From Dyadobacter fermentans (GTDB lineage Bacteria > Bacteroidota > Bacteroidia > Cytophagales > Spirosomataceae), in assembly GCF_019924045.1 (NCBI RefSeq), contig NZ_JAHXBN010000017.1, positions 248,001 through 312,000 on the forward strand: 64,000 nt of DNA, given 5' to 3'. This document shows, in pieces, positions 1 through 7,876 of the stretch. How positions within the stretch are numbered: position 1 is the stretch's first letter; each line of letters starts with the position of its first letter. Both the position numbers and the translations under genes were made by a program. Below the pieces are notes generated by a model. The model had not been told where the DNA came from. It ran no database searches and saw nothing but the letters and a program-made list of their open reading frames with translations.

Positions 1-1538
1 GGATTTACGGAAGCGGAGGTACTTGATGGCCAGAACTCCACCCTTTTGTCGCTTGTTTTGAAGCAATGTGTGGGGGTGAACTGTTGATATATTTTGCAAA
101 GCGGATTCAGACCCTTGCAAAAATTGGGATCAGCTTGTGTAATTTTTGCCCTTACGTATACCGTTGTATGGGGACGGAAATAGCCGCTGGCGCTGCCTTT
201 GTAAAATACACCTCCGCCCGATTTAAAGAATGTATCGAAAGTGCTTACCTTGTATACCTGTGGGTTGGTAAAGTTGTAAGTCGAGTCCATTTGTACCTCA
301 ATCTCTTTCACACGGTTATCATAATCCCAGGAAAAATTAACTTTAACGGCAGGCCATGGCTCGATGTTGGAGGAAGCGTTAGCAGGGTAAATGGAGAAGA
401 ATGGGAGATTGTTGTCGCATACGCCGACAGCGCACCACGCTTTTTCGACTGCCTGATATTCTGGAGAGTTTAGGCCGTATAGTTGTTTCGCTGCATCAAG
501 TGTAAATGTTTTGAATGCCGGATAGTCGGAGTATCCTTTCATTGAAGGCAATGACTTCCAGATAATTTGAATGACTTTTTCCACTCCGATTCCTGCCAGG
601 TCGGTGTAAGTGTAACCTAGATCATTCGTTGCTGACCCTGTTAGTCCAGATGACAACAGGTAAAACCATCTCGTGACGACTCCTCCGGCCTCATAGGGAC
701 TCGATCCAACACAAATCGGTGGGTAATATTGCCCATTGTAAGTGTCTGCATATTGACGCGTTTTGGGATGGCCGATGTCAAAATTGAGAGATAAAACTTG
801 GGGGGCAAGGATCCAGTCGTAATTTTGGGGTGTAGCGTTGTTGATTTTGTTTTTAATGTATATGCCAAAAACGTTACAGATGCCTTCGTTTATGGCGATA
901 TATTCGGAACACTGAATATTACTCTTATCATATATTCCGGTTTTGTACCGAATAATCGAATGCGTCATTTCATGGGCAAGAACGTCGATTGTAATTTGAA
1001 ATGGCTTGTTGTCGTTCAAATTTCTTTCAAATCCAAAGAACCCTCCGTTAGCATTGCCTGAGTAGTATGAGCGTATCTGAGAACCGGTCTCAAATTGATT
1101 CTCCATACGGATATCAATGGCGACGCTTCCATTACCATCACTTCCTTTCCAGTTAAACCTTTGGTCAAAAGTTTTCATTACCCGTTGAAACCCGGATAAG
1201 ATCTGCACCGCTTCGCTGCTCAGATAGGGAGTTGGGTTATCCGTAAATTGACTATCATATGGCTGTTTATCTTCAAAGTAAGCCGAATTCCCTTGGCTGA
1301 TCCCTTGCAAGGTTATTTCTGGAAACCCATTTTCGGGCAACGTCTGCAACCTATATATCTTTTCACTCTGCTGGTCAGGTAGTACGGTATATTCCAAAGC
1401 CCTGAACGTTTGCTGACCATCAAAGAAGCTCATCGCTGACCGATCGACATTTTTGGGGTTATGCAGATTTTGGGACGATGCTGTATAGTGAACCAACAGC
1501 GAGAAGGTCCATAGTAAAATGCATTGTAGATTTTTCAT
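1..1538 (-). CDS. Secreted M4-like (thermolysin-type) zinc metallopeptidase, 3' end cut by window edge
   Basis: Reading leftward from an ATG at 1538, the frame stays open for 512 codons to the window edge, so the C-terminus is missing. The first ~22 residues are a signal peptide ending near TASSQ. A zinc-binding HEMTH sits at residues 189-193, with a downstream NEG (Glu218) as likely third ligand, the HExxH...E layout of thermolysin-like (M4/gluzincin) peptidases. In thermolysin the glutamate is followed four residues later by Asp; here that place is Asn. After about residue 380 comes a fibronectin-like region starting near Pro-Trp-Pro-Ala-Val. The protein is clearly paralogous to the next gene upstream, with matching blocks such as AWCAVG(V/I)CDNNL and TNDLGY. 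It likely acts outside the cell or in the periplasm; the substrate is unknown. Only 34 bp separate it from the paralog, so co-transcription is likely. Confidence 0.82.
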   Translation of the reverse strand, partial: MKNLQCILLWTFSLLVHYTASSQNLHNPKNVDRSAMSFFDGQQTFRALEYTVLPDQQSEKIYRLQTLPENGFPEITLQGISQGNSAYFEDKQPYDSQFTDNPTPYLSSEAVQILSGFQRVMKTFDQRFNWKGSDGNGSVAIDIRMENQFETGSQIRSYYSGNANGGFFGFERNLNDNKPFQITIDVLAHEMTHSIIRYKTGIYDKSNIQCSEYIAINEGICNVFGIYIKNKINNATPQNYDWILAPQVLSLNFDIGHPKTRQYADTYNGQYYPPICVGSSPYEAGGVVTRWFYLLSSGLTGSATNDLGYTYTDLAGIGVEKVIQIIWKSLPSMKGYSDYPAFKTFTLDAAKQLYGLNSPEYQAVEKAWCAVGVCDNNLPFFSIYPANASSNIEPWPAVKVNFSWDYDNRVKEIEVQMDSTYNFTNPQVYKVSTFDTFFKSGGGVFYKGSASGYFRPHTTVYVRAKITQADPNFCKGLNPLCKIYQQFTPTHCFKTSDKRVEFWPSSTSASVN

Positions 1539-1572
1539 AATGATAGTGTTGTGTGAAATATTGGAATAAAAT

Positions 1573-4500
1573 TCACTTCACATCCAGGATGATATTACCA
1601 AACTGAAACCCTATTTTCCATTCATGGGAGAAGGAATTAGGATCAACAAAGTTGGCCGTGATCACATGGGGGTTTACGATCGGTTGCCCGTCAAGGAATA
1701 CGGAAAATCTGGGCTGATCGAAGGGATAGTAAATCAGCGGATCGAAAATATTCTTCAATTTGAGCCTTAGCTTGTACTCACCTTGTGGCTTGTTGAAGGC
1801 CTGCATGACTACGCCCGAATTTTCGGAGTCCACTAAAAGTTCTGTAACCTGGTTGCCATTCGGGTCCAACAGGGCAAGCAGGTTGCCATCCGGATCTATT
1901 AACTCTATCCCAAGTACATAATCAGATGTCCCGTATTCGGGCGGGAATACACTGCCGTCGGGGTTGTTCCGGAAGCCTTTCAGCTCGATAGTAAAGTTGA
2001 CCAGCTTAGGCGGTTGAGGTTGGTTGGAGCCGGAGCTTATTGCCGAGAATACGTTTTCTGACAGCAGTATCCCTGCACACGAGGCTGCATTTTTCACTGA
2101 CACCGAGAACTTTTTACCGTTGGTGAGCGTGCCTGCGGGGACGAGCATCGAAGTGGTTGTGGTGGGTTTGTTACTGAATCCGGGTATCGGTACGCCTGTC
2201 ATGGCGTCTTTGAGCGTGACGAGATAAGTGGTGTTTGGGTCGAAAAGGCTACTCTTCCATTGGACAATGAAATTCAAGGTCGCATCGACAACGCCAGTTT
2301 GATCTCCCGGGAAGAGTACCTCTGGATGATCTGCACAAATTTGATAGCTGAACGGCGGGGACAATGCAGATTTGGCCCCCAGTGGCCCAACGGCCAACAC
2401 TGCTACTTCAAAACCCGGTTTGTTGGTAAAGAGCGAGGCATCCATCAGGCCTATACTGAAACTCGCGTCCTGCGTTGGGAAGATCGAGATGACGTTAGAA
2501 GGCTTTTTCTTGAAATGTAATTCAAAATGATCAACCAGACCCATATTGAGGGCACCCGCTTTCCATTCAAATACGCCGAGGAATGCACTAAAAGGGAAAG
2601 CGGTACCGTCCATTGGCGCTTTCATCAATGGGGTAGCAGTGGCTGCCTTGATTTTTACACGCCAGGTGTTGTCGCAAAGTCCAGCCTCAGAGCCTTTCAG
2701 CGGTAGCACCCGAACTGATAAGTGTGCCAGATCAGGCAGCGACGGTAGTTCGATTAAAGCGGTGCTCAGATTGCCGGCCACGGTTTTCGTACGGATGATA
2801 TTCTGAAAAGCGTCGTCCGTGGCAATTTGAATAACATAATTGCTCGCACCTGAATAAGGATGCCAGCCTACCCAAAATCCGAGACTGCTGACCTCCGTAG
2901 CCGGGTCGCCCGGTTTTTGATTCAAAGCTTGTAGGACCGAGGTTCTTGGTGTTGATGCATAAACCGGTTCAGTCTTAGACCAGGCGCCGTAGTTGTTGAT
3001 GAGATAAGGGGTATTGAATCGCTTAGCCCTTATGTGAGCAAAATATGTTTTTCCTGGAGCCAGCATTGTATTGATAACACCGGATTCCGTGAAGTTACCG
3101 GAGAATGGCATAGTGCCCGTAAAAGCGATTTTTGAAAATGCTTCATCTTCACCTATTTCGTACACATATTGTTCTGCGTTCGCGACCGATTTCCATTCAA
3201 TGGTCGGAGTGTCCCATGGATTGAGGGTCCAGCTGTTACCTGGCACTGAATGCCAGAACTTGGTTTGTTTATCATCCAGTTCGAATGCATGAGCCGGACC
3301 ATATTGCTGGTACAGCACACAAAGCGGGTTGTATCCCTTGCAAAAATTGACACCGGCCTTCGTGATGCGCGCACGTGCATATACACGCGCCCCGGGAAGG
3401 TAGTGCCCGGTGGCAAAGCCGGAGTACGCACTCCCGCCCCCCGGTTTGATCACAACCGAAAAGTTTTTGATCGGAACATTCTGTACGTTTTCCGTAAAAG
3501 CCGCATTGGTAGCCATTTGAACTTCCCATTCGTCCACAGGCAAGCCTTCCCAGGTAACATTGACATCCACCCCTGGCCAGGGTTCGACACCGGTAGCCCC
3601 ATGTGCAGGGGACATATAAAATGGGCCGAGGTTGTTATCGCAAATGCCCACTGCACACCAGGCGTCCATTGCTGCAAGATATTCGGTGGAGTGAAGCCCG
3701 TAAAGTTGTTCGGCTGCTTTGAGCGTAGCACTTTTCAGGTCTTTGAAATTGGATTTTAGGTCGAGAAAGTCAATACATTTCCAAACGATTTGGATAGCTT
3801 TATTAACACCTATACCATTCAAATGATAGGAATATCCCAGGTCATTTGTCTCAGTTCCTGTCGTACCGGCGGCCAGCAGGTAGTACCAGTGATCAATGAC
3901 GGTAGCGTTCTGATGTTCAGGGAAGTTGCCGGCGATTGGGCAAGTGCTTGCGTAAAAGTTTCCGTAATACGTGTCAGGCAGATTGAAGTTGTTGGGATTG
4001 TCAAAGGGTCTACCCTGATATATCAAGCCCTTGGACCAGGTCCATTGGTATAATGCGGGGGAGTTTTGTTCGTATTCATTCAGAACATATAATCCGATAA
4101 TATCGCCAATGGATTCCTCTAACACATTCCTCTCACCGCAAGGGTCAATTCCCACCAGTGTTGCATTTCCGACTTTGGAGTGAATAATGGCATGGACGAT
4201 CTCATGACATACAGCTTCAATCCGGGTGACTTTCTCTAGCTCGTCTCCGTTTGCGAAGAGGAAAAATTCTTGTTGGACGGGGCCGTACTTGGGCGCCGGG
4301 ATAGAATTTGGGTTGACCGTTTCCACAACATTCCATATAATTGGCTTACCATTGACGGCCTGATTGTCGATTCCGATCCAACCGAACTTATCTTTAATTA
4401 CATTTAGTGATACTTCGGTGCCATGCAGTAGCGTAGCGGCTGTTTCTGCTATTTTAAAGTCAGGAGCTCCGTCATCGAATAGTGCGTCAAATGGTGGTGC

Positions 4501-4779
4501 ATTAACAAAAGGGAATACTGTAAGATTTTCGTCTAGCCGCGAGACCTTTATCGACGGTAGATCATTCTCGGGCAAAACTTCCAGTTGGCGTCGAATTATA
4601 GTTCCTGCCTGATCTGTGGAATATTCCATTACACGCAACGGTTTTGAATCGTCATAGTGTGTCGTCAGAGCGTCCTGCGTCACATTCTTTTGATTGTAAA
4701 TGGGCTGTGCATTAACCCAAGAGGCTCCGATCCAAAAACCTAATAGGCAACAACCAAGCAATAGTAATTTTCTCTTCAT
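1573..4779 (-). CDS. Large secreted M4-like zinc metallopeptidase with fibronectin-like repeats
   Basis: A 1068-residue protein. I start it at the ATG at 4779, where a clean signal peptide begins (MKRKLLLLGCC..., cleavage near VNAQ); the frame is open further upstream but that extension looks non-coding. The zinc site HEIVH is at residues 192-196, and Glu222 of an EESIGD segment supplies the third ligand with the expected Asp four residues on, so this copy keeps the full M4-like signature. From about residue 400 on there are several ~100-residue beta-sandwich modules with fibronectin/Ig-like spacing of Trp and Val-Xaa-Trp motifs. I see no obvious type IX secretion tail at the C-terminus. It is the first gene of a leftward pair with the paralog at 1-1538. 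Extracellular proteolysis is inferred from family; the target is unknown. Confidence 0.82.
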   Translation of the reverse strand: MKRKLLLLGCCLLGFWIGASWVNAQPIYNQKNVTQDALTTHYDDSKPLRVMEYSTDQAGTIIRRQLEVLPENDLPSIKVSRLDENLTVFPFVNAPPFDALFDDGAPDFKIAETAATLLHGTEVSLNVIKDKFGWIGIDNQAVNGKPIIWNVVETVNPNSIPAPKYGPVQQEFFLFANGDELEKVTRIEAVCHEIVHAIIHSKVGNATLVGIDPCGERNVLEESIGDIIGLYVLNEYEQNSPALYQWTWSKGLIYQGRPFDNPNNFNLPDTYYGNFYASTCPIAGNFPEHQNATVIDHWYYLLAAGTTGTETNDLGYSYHLNGIGVNKAIQIVWKCIDFLDLKSNFKDLKSATLKAAEQLYGLHSTEYLAAMDAWCAVGICDNNLGPFYMSPAHGATGVEPWPGVDVNVTWEGLPVDEWEVQMATNAAFTENVQNVPIKNFSVVIKPGGGSAYSGFATGHYLPGARVYARARITKAGVNFCKGYNPLCVLYQQYGPAHAFELDDKQTKFWHSVPGNSWTLNPWDTPTIEWKSVANAEQYVYEIGEDEAFSKIAFTGTMPFSGNFTESGVINTMLAPGKTYFAHIRAKRFNTPYLINNYGAWSKTEPVYASTPRTSVLQALNQKPGDPATEVSSLGFWVGWHPYSGASNYVIQIATDDAFQNIIRTKTVAGNLSTALIELPSLPDLAHLSVRVLPLKGSEAGLCDNTWRVKIKAATATPLMKAPMDGTAFPFSAFLGVFEWKAGALNMGLVDHFELHFKKKPSNVISIFPTQDASFSIGLMDASLFTNKPGFEVAVLAVGPLGAKSALSPPFSYQICADHPEVLFPGDQTGVVDATLNFIVQWKSSLFDPNTTYLVTLKDAMTGVPIPGFSNKPTTTTSMLVPAGTLTNGKKFSVSVKNAASCAGILLSENVFSAISSGSNQPQPPKLVNFTIELKGFRNNPDGSVFPPEYGTSDYVLGIELIDPDGNLLALLDPNGNQVTELLVDSENSGVVMQAFNKPQGEYKLRLKLKNIFDPLIYYPFDQPRFSVFLDGQPIVNPHVITANFVDPNSFSHEWKIGFQFGNIILDVK

Positions 4780-4928
4780 AATGCGTGTAGTTTTTGTACT
4801 AAATACATATTGCAAATAGCCTGAAAAAACGGCGCATTCTGCCACTTTTCGGGGTGGTTAAGTACTAGTCTGGTGATACTTTTAACTAGTTGTTGACAGG
4901 AGTAGCAATAGAAGCGTACACAGGCTAA

Positions 4929-4947
4929 TCAATCGGTTGCCGATTGA
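4929..4947. promoter_or_regulatory. Inverted repeat upstream of the XRE regulator, candidate operator
   Basis: TCAATCGG-TTG-CCGATTGA is a perfect 8-3-8 inverted repeat lying about 70 bp before the XRE gene and 150 bp before the divergent peptidase gene. Position and symmetry suit a repressor operator, perhaps autoregulatory. This is inference; a chance repeat is possible. Confidence 0.35.
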
Positions 4948-5015
4948 AAAGTGGGAATAGGAACGATGGGTAACAAACGGCCTTTATTCGTGTAAAGATC
5001 TGTCAGTGGCACCCC

Positions 5016-5345
5016 ATGAAAGAACATAAAATTCCTATCGGTGATAATATACGTCTCGTACGTAACAGGCTGGGGTATTCGCAGGAATACGTGGCCGGAC
5101 GGCTGGGGATTTCAAAGCAGCGCTACCGCCAGCTGGAAAATGAAGAGCAGGATTCCATCACGATGGGCCGTCTTTCGGAGATCGCGGTGGTACTGGAAAC
5201 CGATATTGAAACATTGGTGAGCCTGCATAAGGTGAAGTTTTTGAAAGCCGGATTGCAAAACGAAGACAGTCAAGTACTTCACCAATTGATCCAAACGCAA
5301 CAGGAGCTGATCATCGCCCTCAAAGGCAAGACCAGCTCCGAATAA
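5016..5345 (+). CDS. XRE/Cro-type helix-turn-helix transcriptional regulator
   Basis: A 109-residue cytoplasmic DNA-binding protein. Residues ~9-65 form an HTH_3 domain (IRLVRNRLGYSQEYVAGRLG followed by SKQRYRQLE), the five-helix Cro/C1 fold. The rest is a short helical tail that may serve dimerisation. The gene stands alone, divergent from the peptidase pair and convergent with the ABC permease, 24 bp from its stop codon. A perfect inverted repeat at 4929-4947 upstream may be its own operator. Similar small XRE proteins are common in Bacteroidota; the regulated genes cannot be told from sequence. It could control the divergent peptidases. Confidence 0.85.
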   Translation: MKEHKIPIGDNIRLVRNRLGYSQEYVAGRLGISKQRYRQLENEEQDSITMGRLSEIAVVLETDIETLVSLHKVKFLKAGLQNEDSQVLHQLIQTQQELIIALKGKTSSE

Positions 5346-5369
5346 GGGTAGCAAGTAGGTTGAATGCGC

Positions 5370-7724
5370 TTATTCGCTCCGAAGGCTTTTCACCGGGTTG
5401 AGCAGCGCCGCGCGGATCGCCTGGTAGCTGACAGTCGCCAGCGACACGACAATGGCCAGGAAACCCGATACAGCGAATATCCACCATTGAATGCCGATCC
5501 GGTACTCGAAATCATTGAGCCAGAGGTTCATGACATACCACGCAACCGGTACCGCAATAACGATGGAGATGATGACGAGCGCCATGAATTCGCCGGAAAG
5601 CAATGCGGCAATGCTCATTACGCTGGCACCCAATACTTTGCGGACACCGATTTCCTTCACACGGTTTTCGGCCATATAGGCGGCCAGCCCGAATAGCCCG
5701 AGGCATGATATGAAGATGGTCAGGCCGGCGAAAATACCGGTCAGCTTGGCTACCCGGCGGGTATCTTCAAATTTCAGTGCATAGTCCTCGTCCACAAAGT
5801 GGTATTCGAAGGGATATTCGGGATTGTAGCGGCGGAAAATGGCTTCCACGGCCGGCATGACGTCAGCAGCAGGTTTATCGGCACTGAGTTTCATGTGGAT
5901 GACATTGAAATAGCTTTGTGCCCCTTCGATGATCAACGGGCTTGGCCGGTCATAGGGCGAGCGGATCACAAAGTCCTTTACCACGCCAACGATGCGATAC
6001 TGAAGGCCGTTGTCTTTGATCGTTTGCCCGATCGGATCTTTGAAGCCCATGATTTTAGCCGCGGTTTCATTGAGCAGCACAGCGGCAGAGTCGGAGGGGA
6101 ATTTCGTAAGGTCCATATCGCGGCCCTGGATGAGTTGCAGTCCGGCGGTTTTAACGAGCCCCTCATCTTCGGTGAAAATATCGAAATCAATTTTTTCAGC
6201 CATGTTTTTGCCATGCCATTCAATGCCCCATGTATCGGAAGAGACGCTGCTTAGTGGGGAAGAGGTTTTGGTAACCGACGTGGCTATGCCCGCACTCAAC
6301 AGCTCGCGTTTGATTTGTGTATATTGTTTACCCAAATCGCCGGTAATCCAGTGGTACACCACTTGTCCGCGGTCGTAACCCGCGTCGCGGTTCTGAGCGT
6401 GGCGGATCTGCTGTACCACGATGAGCGTGGAAATGATGAGGACGATGGCAAAGCTGAATTGTACAACCACCAGTACTTTCCGGGGACTGAATGCCGAATG
6501 TGTCCTTTTAAATGCTCCTTTGAGCACGCTGATCGGCTTGAACGACGAGAGGTAGAATGCCGGATAGCTTCCTGCCACAACGCCTGTAAAAAGAATAAAG
6601 GCAAATGCCGCAGCCCAGAATGCCGGATTGGAAACCGGTACTTCCAGTTCTTTGCCGATCAGCGTATTGAATGCGGGTAGGATAAGGTAAACCGCCAGCA
6701 GCGCAATGGTTCCTGCGATCATCGCGATCAGGATCGATTCACCGATGAACTGGCCTACCAAAAGGCTTTTAGGGGCTCCCGCCGTTTTACGGATTCCCAC
6801 TTCCTTGGCGCGTTTTTCGCTGCGCGCGGTGCTGAGGTTCATAAAGTTGATGCAGGCGATCAGCAGAATGAAAGCCGCAATGATCCCGAACAGCCGCACA
6901 ATGGCGATCCGCCCGCCAACAACTTTCCCGTTTTCAAAATTGGAATATAAATGCCACTGGCTAATGGGGTGAAGGAACACTTCGTGCTCTTCGGTTTTGT
7001 TCGAATGGCGGATCGTGATATCCCGGATTTTTTCGGCAAATGCCTCCGGATTTGTGCCGGGTTTCAGTTGAACATAGGTGTGCACGGAGTTAAACACCCA
7101 GCCGTCGTCGGCCGAGCCGATCTTTTTCAAATACGCAATCGGAAGAATGTATTCAAACCTGAATGCGGTGTTGGGCGGAAGGTTCCGCATAACACCGGTG
7201 ATCGTAAAATTGTCTTTGTCGATCGATATGACTTTGCCCAATACATCCTCCGTACCGAACATTTTGATAGCCATCTTCTGTGTAACGACCATCGAGCCGA
7301 CCGAGTTAAGGGCCGTCTGAGCATTTCCCTGCAGGAGCGGGAAGTCGAACATGCTCAGGAAAGCGGGATCGGTTATGATGGCTTCGCTCGAAATCTTCTT
7401 GTCGCCTGCGCGCGTCACAAACCACCGGGAATAGTTACGTGAAATGTGGTCGACTTCGGGATATTCCGCTTTCAGGGCAGGGCCGAGTACTTGCGGAGTG
7501 GAATTCCAGCATTGCAGTTTGCCATCGAATGTCCCGCGGTTCCAGGCCTCGTAGAGGTAATCCTTGTTCTTGTGGAAGCGGTCGTAGCTGATTTCATTGT
7601 ACATCCAAAACAGGATAAGCACGGCGCTCGCCATACCCACGGATAACCCCAGAATATTGATTGCCGAAAACGCCTTGTTTCGAAGCAGGTTCCTGAATGC
7701 GATTTTGAGATAGTTTTTTAGCAT
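5370..7724 (-). CDS. MacB/FtsX-type ABC transporter permease
   Basis: A 784-residue inner-membrane protein with the duplicated architecture usual in Bacteroidota. There is an N-terminal membrane helix (~20-42), a MacB-type periplasmic core (~100-250), three FtsX helices (~280-400), then a second membrane segment and periplasmic core (~430-670) and three final helices (~675-775). The repeated signatures EVGIRKTAGAP and EIGVRKVLGAS mark the two FtsX halves. Such permeases work with a separate ATPase subunit in exporting peptides or lipids or in mechanotransmission; no ATPase gene is next to it here, so it is an orphan. It is preceded by a hairpin at 7735-7752. Confidence 0.88.
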   Translation of the reverse strand: MLKNYLKIAFRNLLRNKAFSAINILGLSVGMASAVLILFWMYNEISYDRFHKNKDYLYEAWNRGTFDGKLQCWNSTPQVLGPALKAEYPEVDHISRNYSRWFVTRAGDKKISSEAIITDPAFLSMFDFPLLQGNAQTALNSVGSMVVTQKMAIKMFGTEDVLGKVISIDKDNFTITGVMRNLPPNTAFRFEYILPIAYLKKIGSADDGWVFNSVHTYVQLKPGTNPEAFAEKIRDITIRHSNKTEEHEVFLHPISQWHLYSNFENGKVVGGRIAIVRLFGIIAAFILLIACINFMNLSTARSEKRAKEVGIRKTAGAPKSLLVGQFIGESILIAMIAGTIALLAVYLILPAFNTLIGKELEVPVSNPAFWAAAFAFILFTGVVAGSYPAFYLSSFKPISVLKGAFKRTHSAFSPRKVLVVVQFSFAIVLIISTLIVVQQIRHAQNRDAGYDRGQVVYHWITGDLGKQYTQIKRELLSAGIATSVTKTSSPLSSVSSDTWGIEWHGKNMAEKIDFDIFTEDEGLVKTAGLQLIQGRDMDLTKFPSDSAAVLLNETAAKIMGFKDPIGQTIKDNGLQYRIVGVVKDFVIRSPYDRPSPLIIEGAQSYFNVIHMKLSADKPAADVMPAVEAIFRRYNPEYPFEYHFVDEDYALKFEDTRRVAKLTGIFAGLTIFISCLGLFGLAAYMAENRVKEIGVRKVLGASVMSIAALLSGEFMALVIISIVIAVPVAWYVMNLWLNDFEYRIGIQWWIFAVSGFLAIVVSLATVSYQAIRAALLNPVKSLRSE

Positions 7725-7734
7725 CTTTTTGTTC

Positions 7735-7752
7735 TTCCAGACAAATCTGGAA
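7735..7752 (-). promoter_or_regulatory. Hairpin in the leader immediately upstream of the ABC permease start
   Basis: TTCCAGA-CAAA-TCTGGAA is a perfect 7-4-7 inverted repeat ending 10 bases before the ATG at 7724. In RNA it would form a stem-loop over the ribosome entry region, or in DNA it could be a protein-binding site. There is no T-tract, so it is not a terminator. Function is not shown by the sequence. Confidence 0.35.
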
Positions 7753-7876
7753 TATTTTGAATCAAATAGCCTGCCAAAAAAATAAATAATTGATAATCAA
7801 CTATTTGAAAATATGAGATGAGCAGCTATTGTCCGGTAACGAACAATGCGCGTCCGCGCCGGGACGCTCCGCTGCT

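Noticed and set aside
1..1538. The left-edge region as non-coding or a broken pseudogene
   Set aside because: Translating the minus strand line by line gave one uninterrupted frame from 1538 to the edge with a signal peptide and HEMTH.
7850..7867. GCGTCC-N6-GGACGC as terminator of the GH29 gene
   Set aside because: The stem is short and lacks a T-tract on the minus strand.
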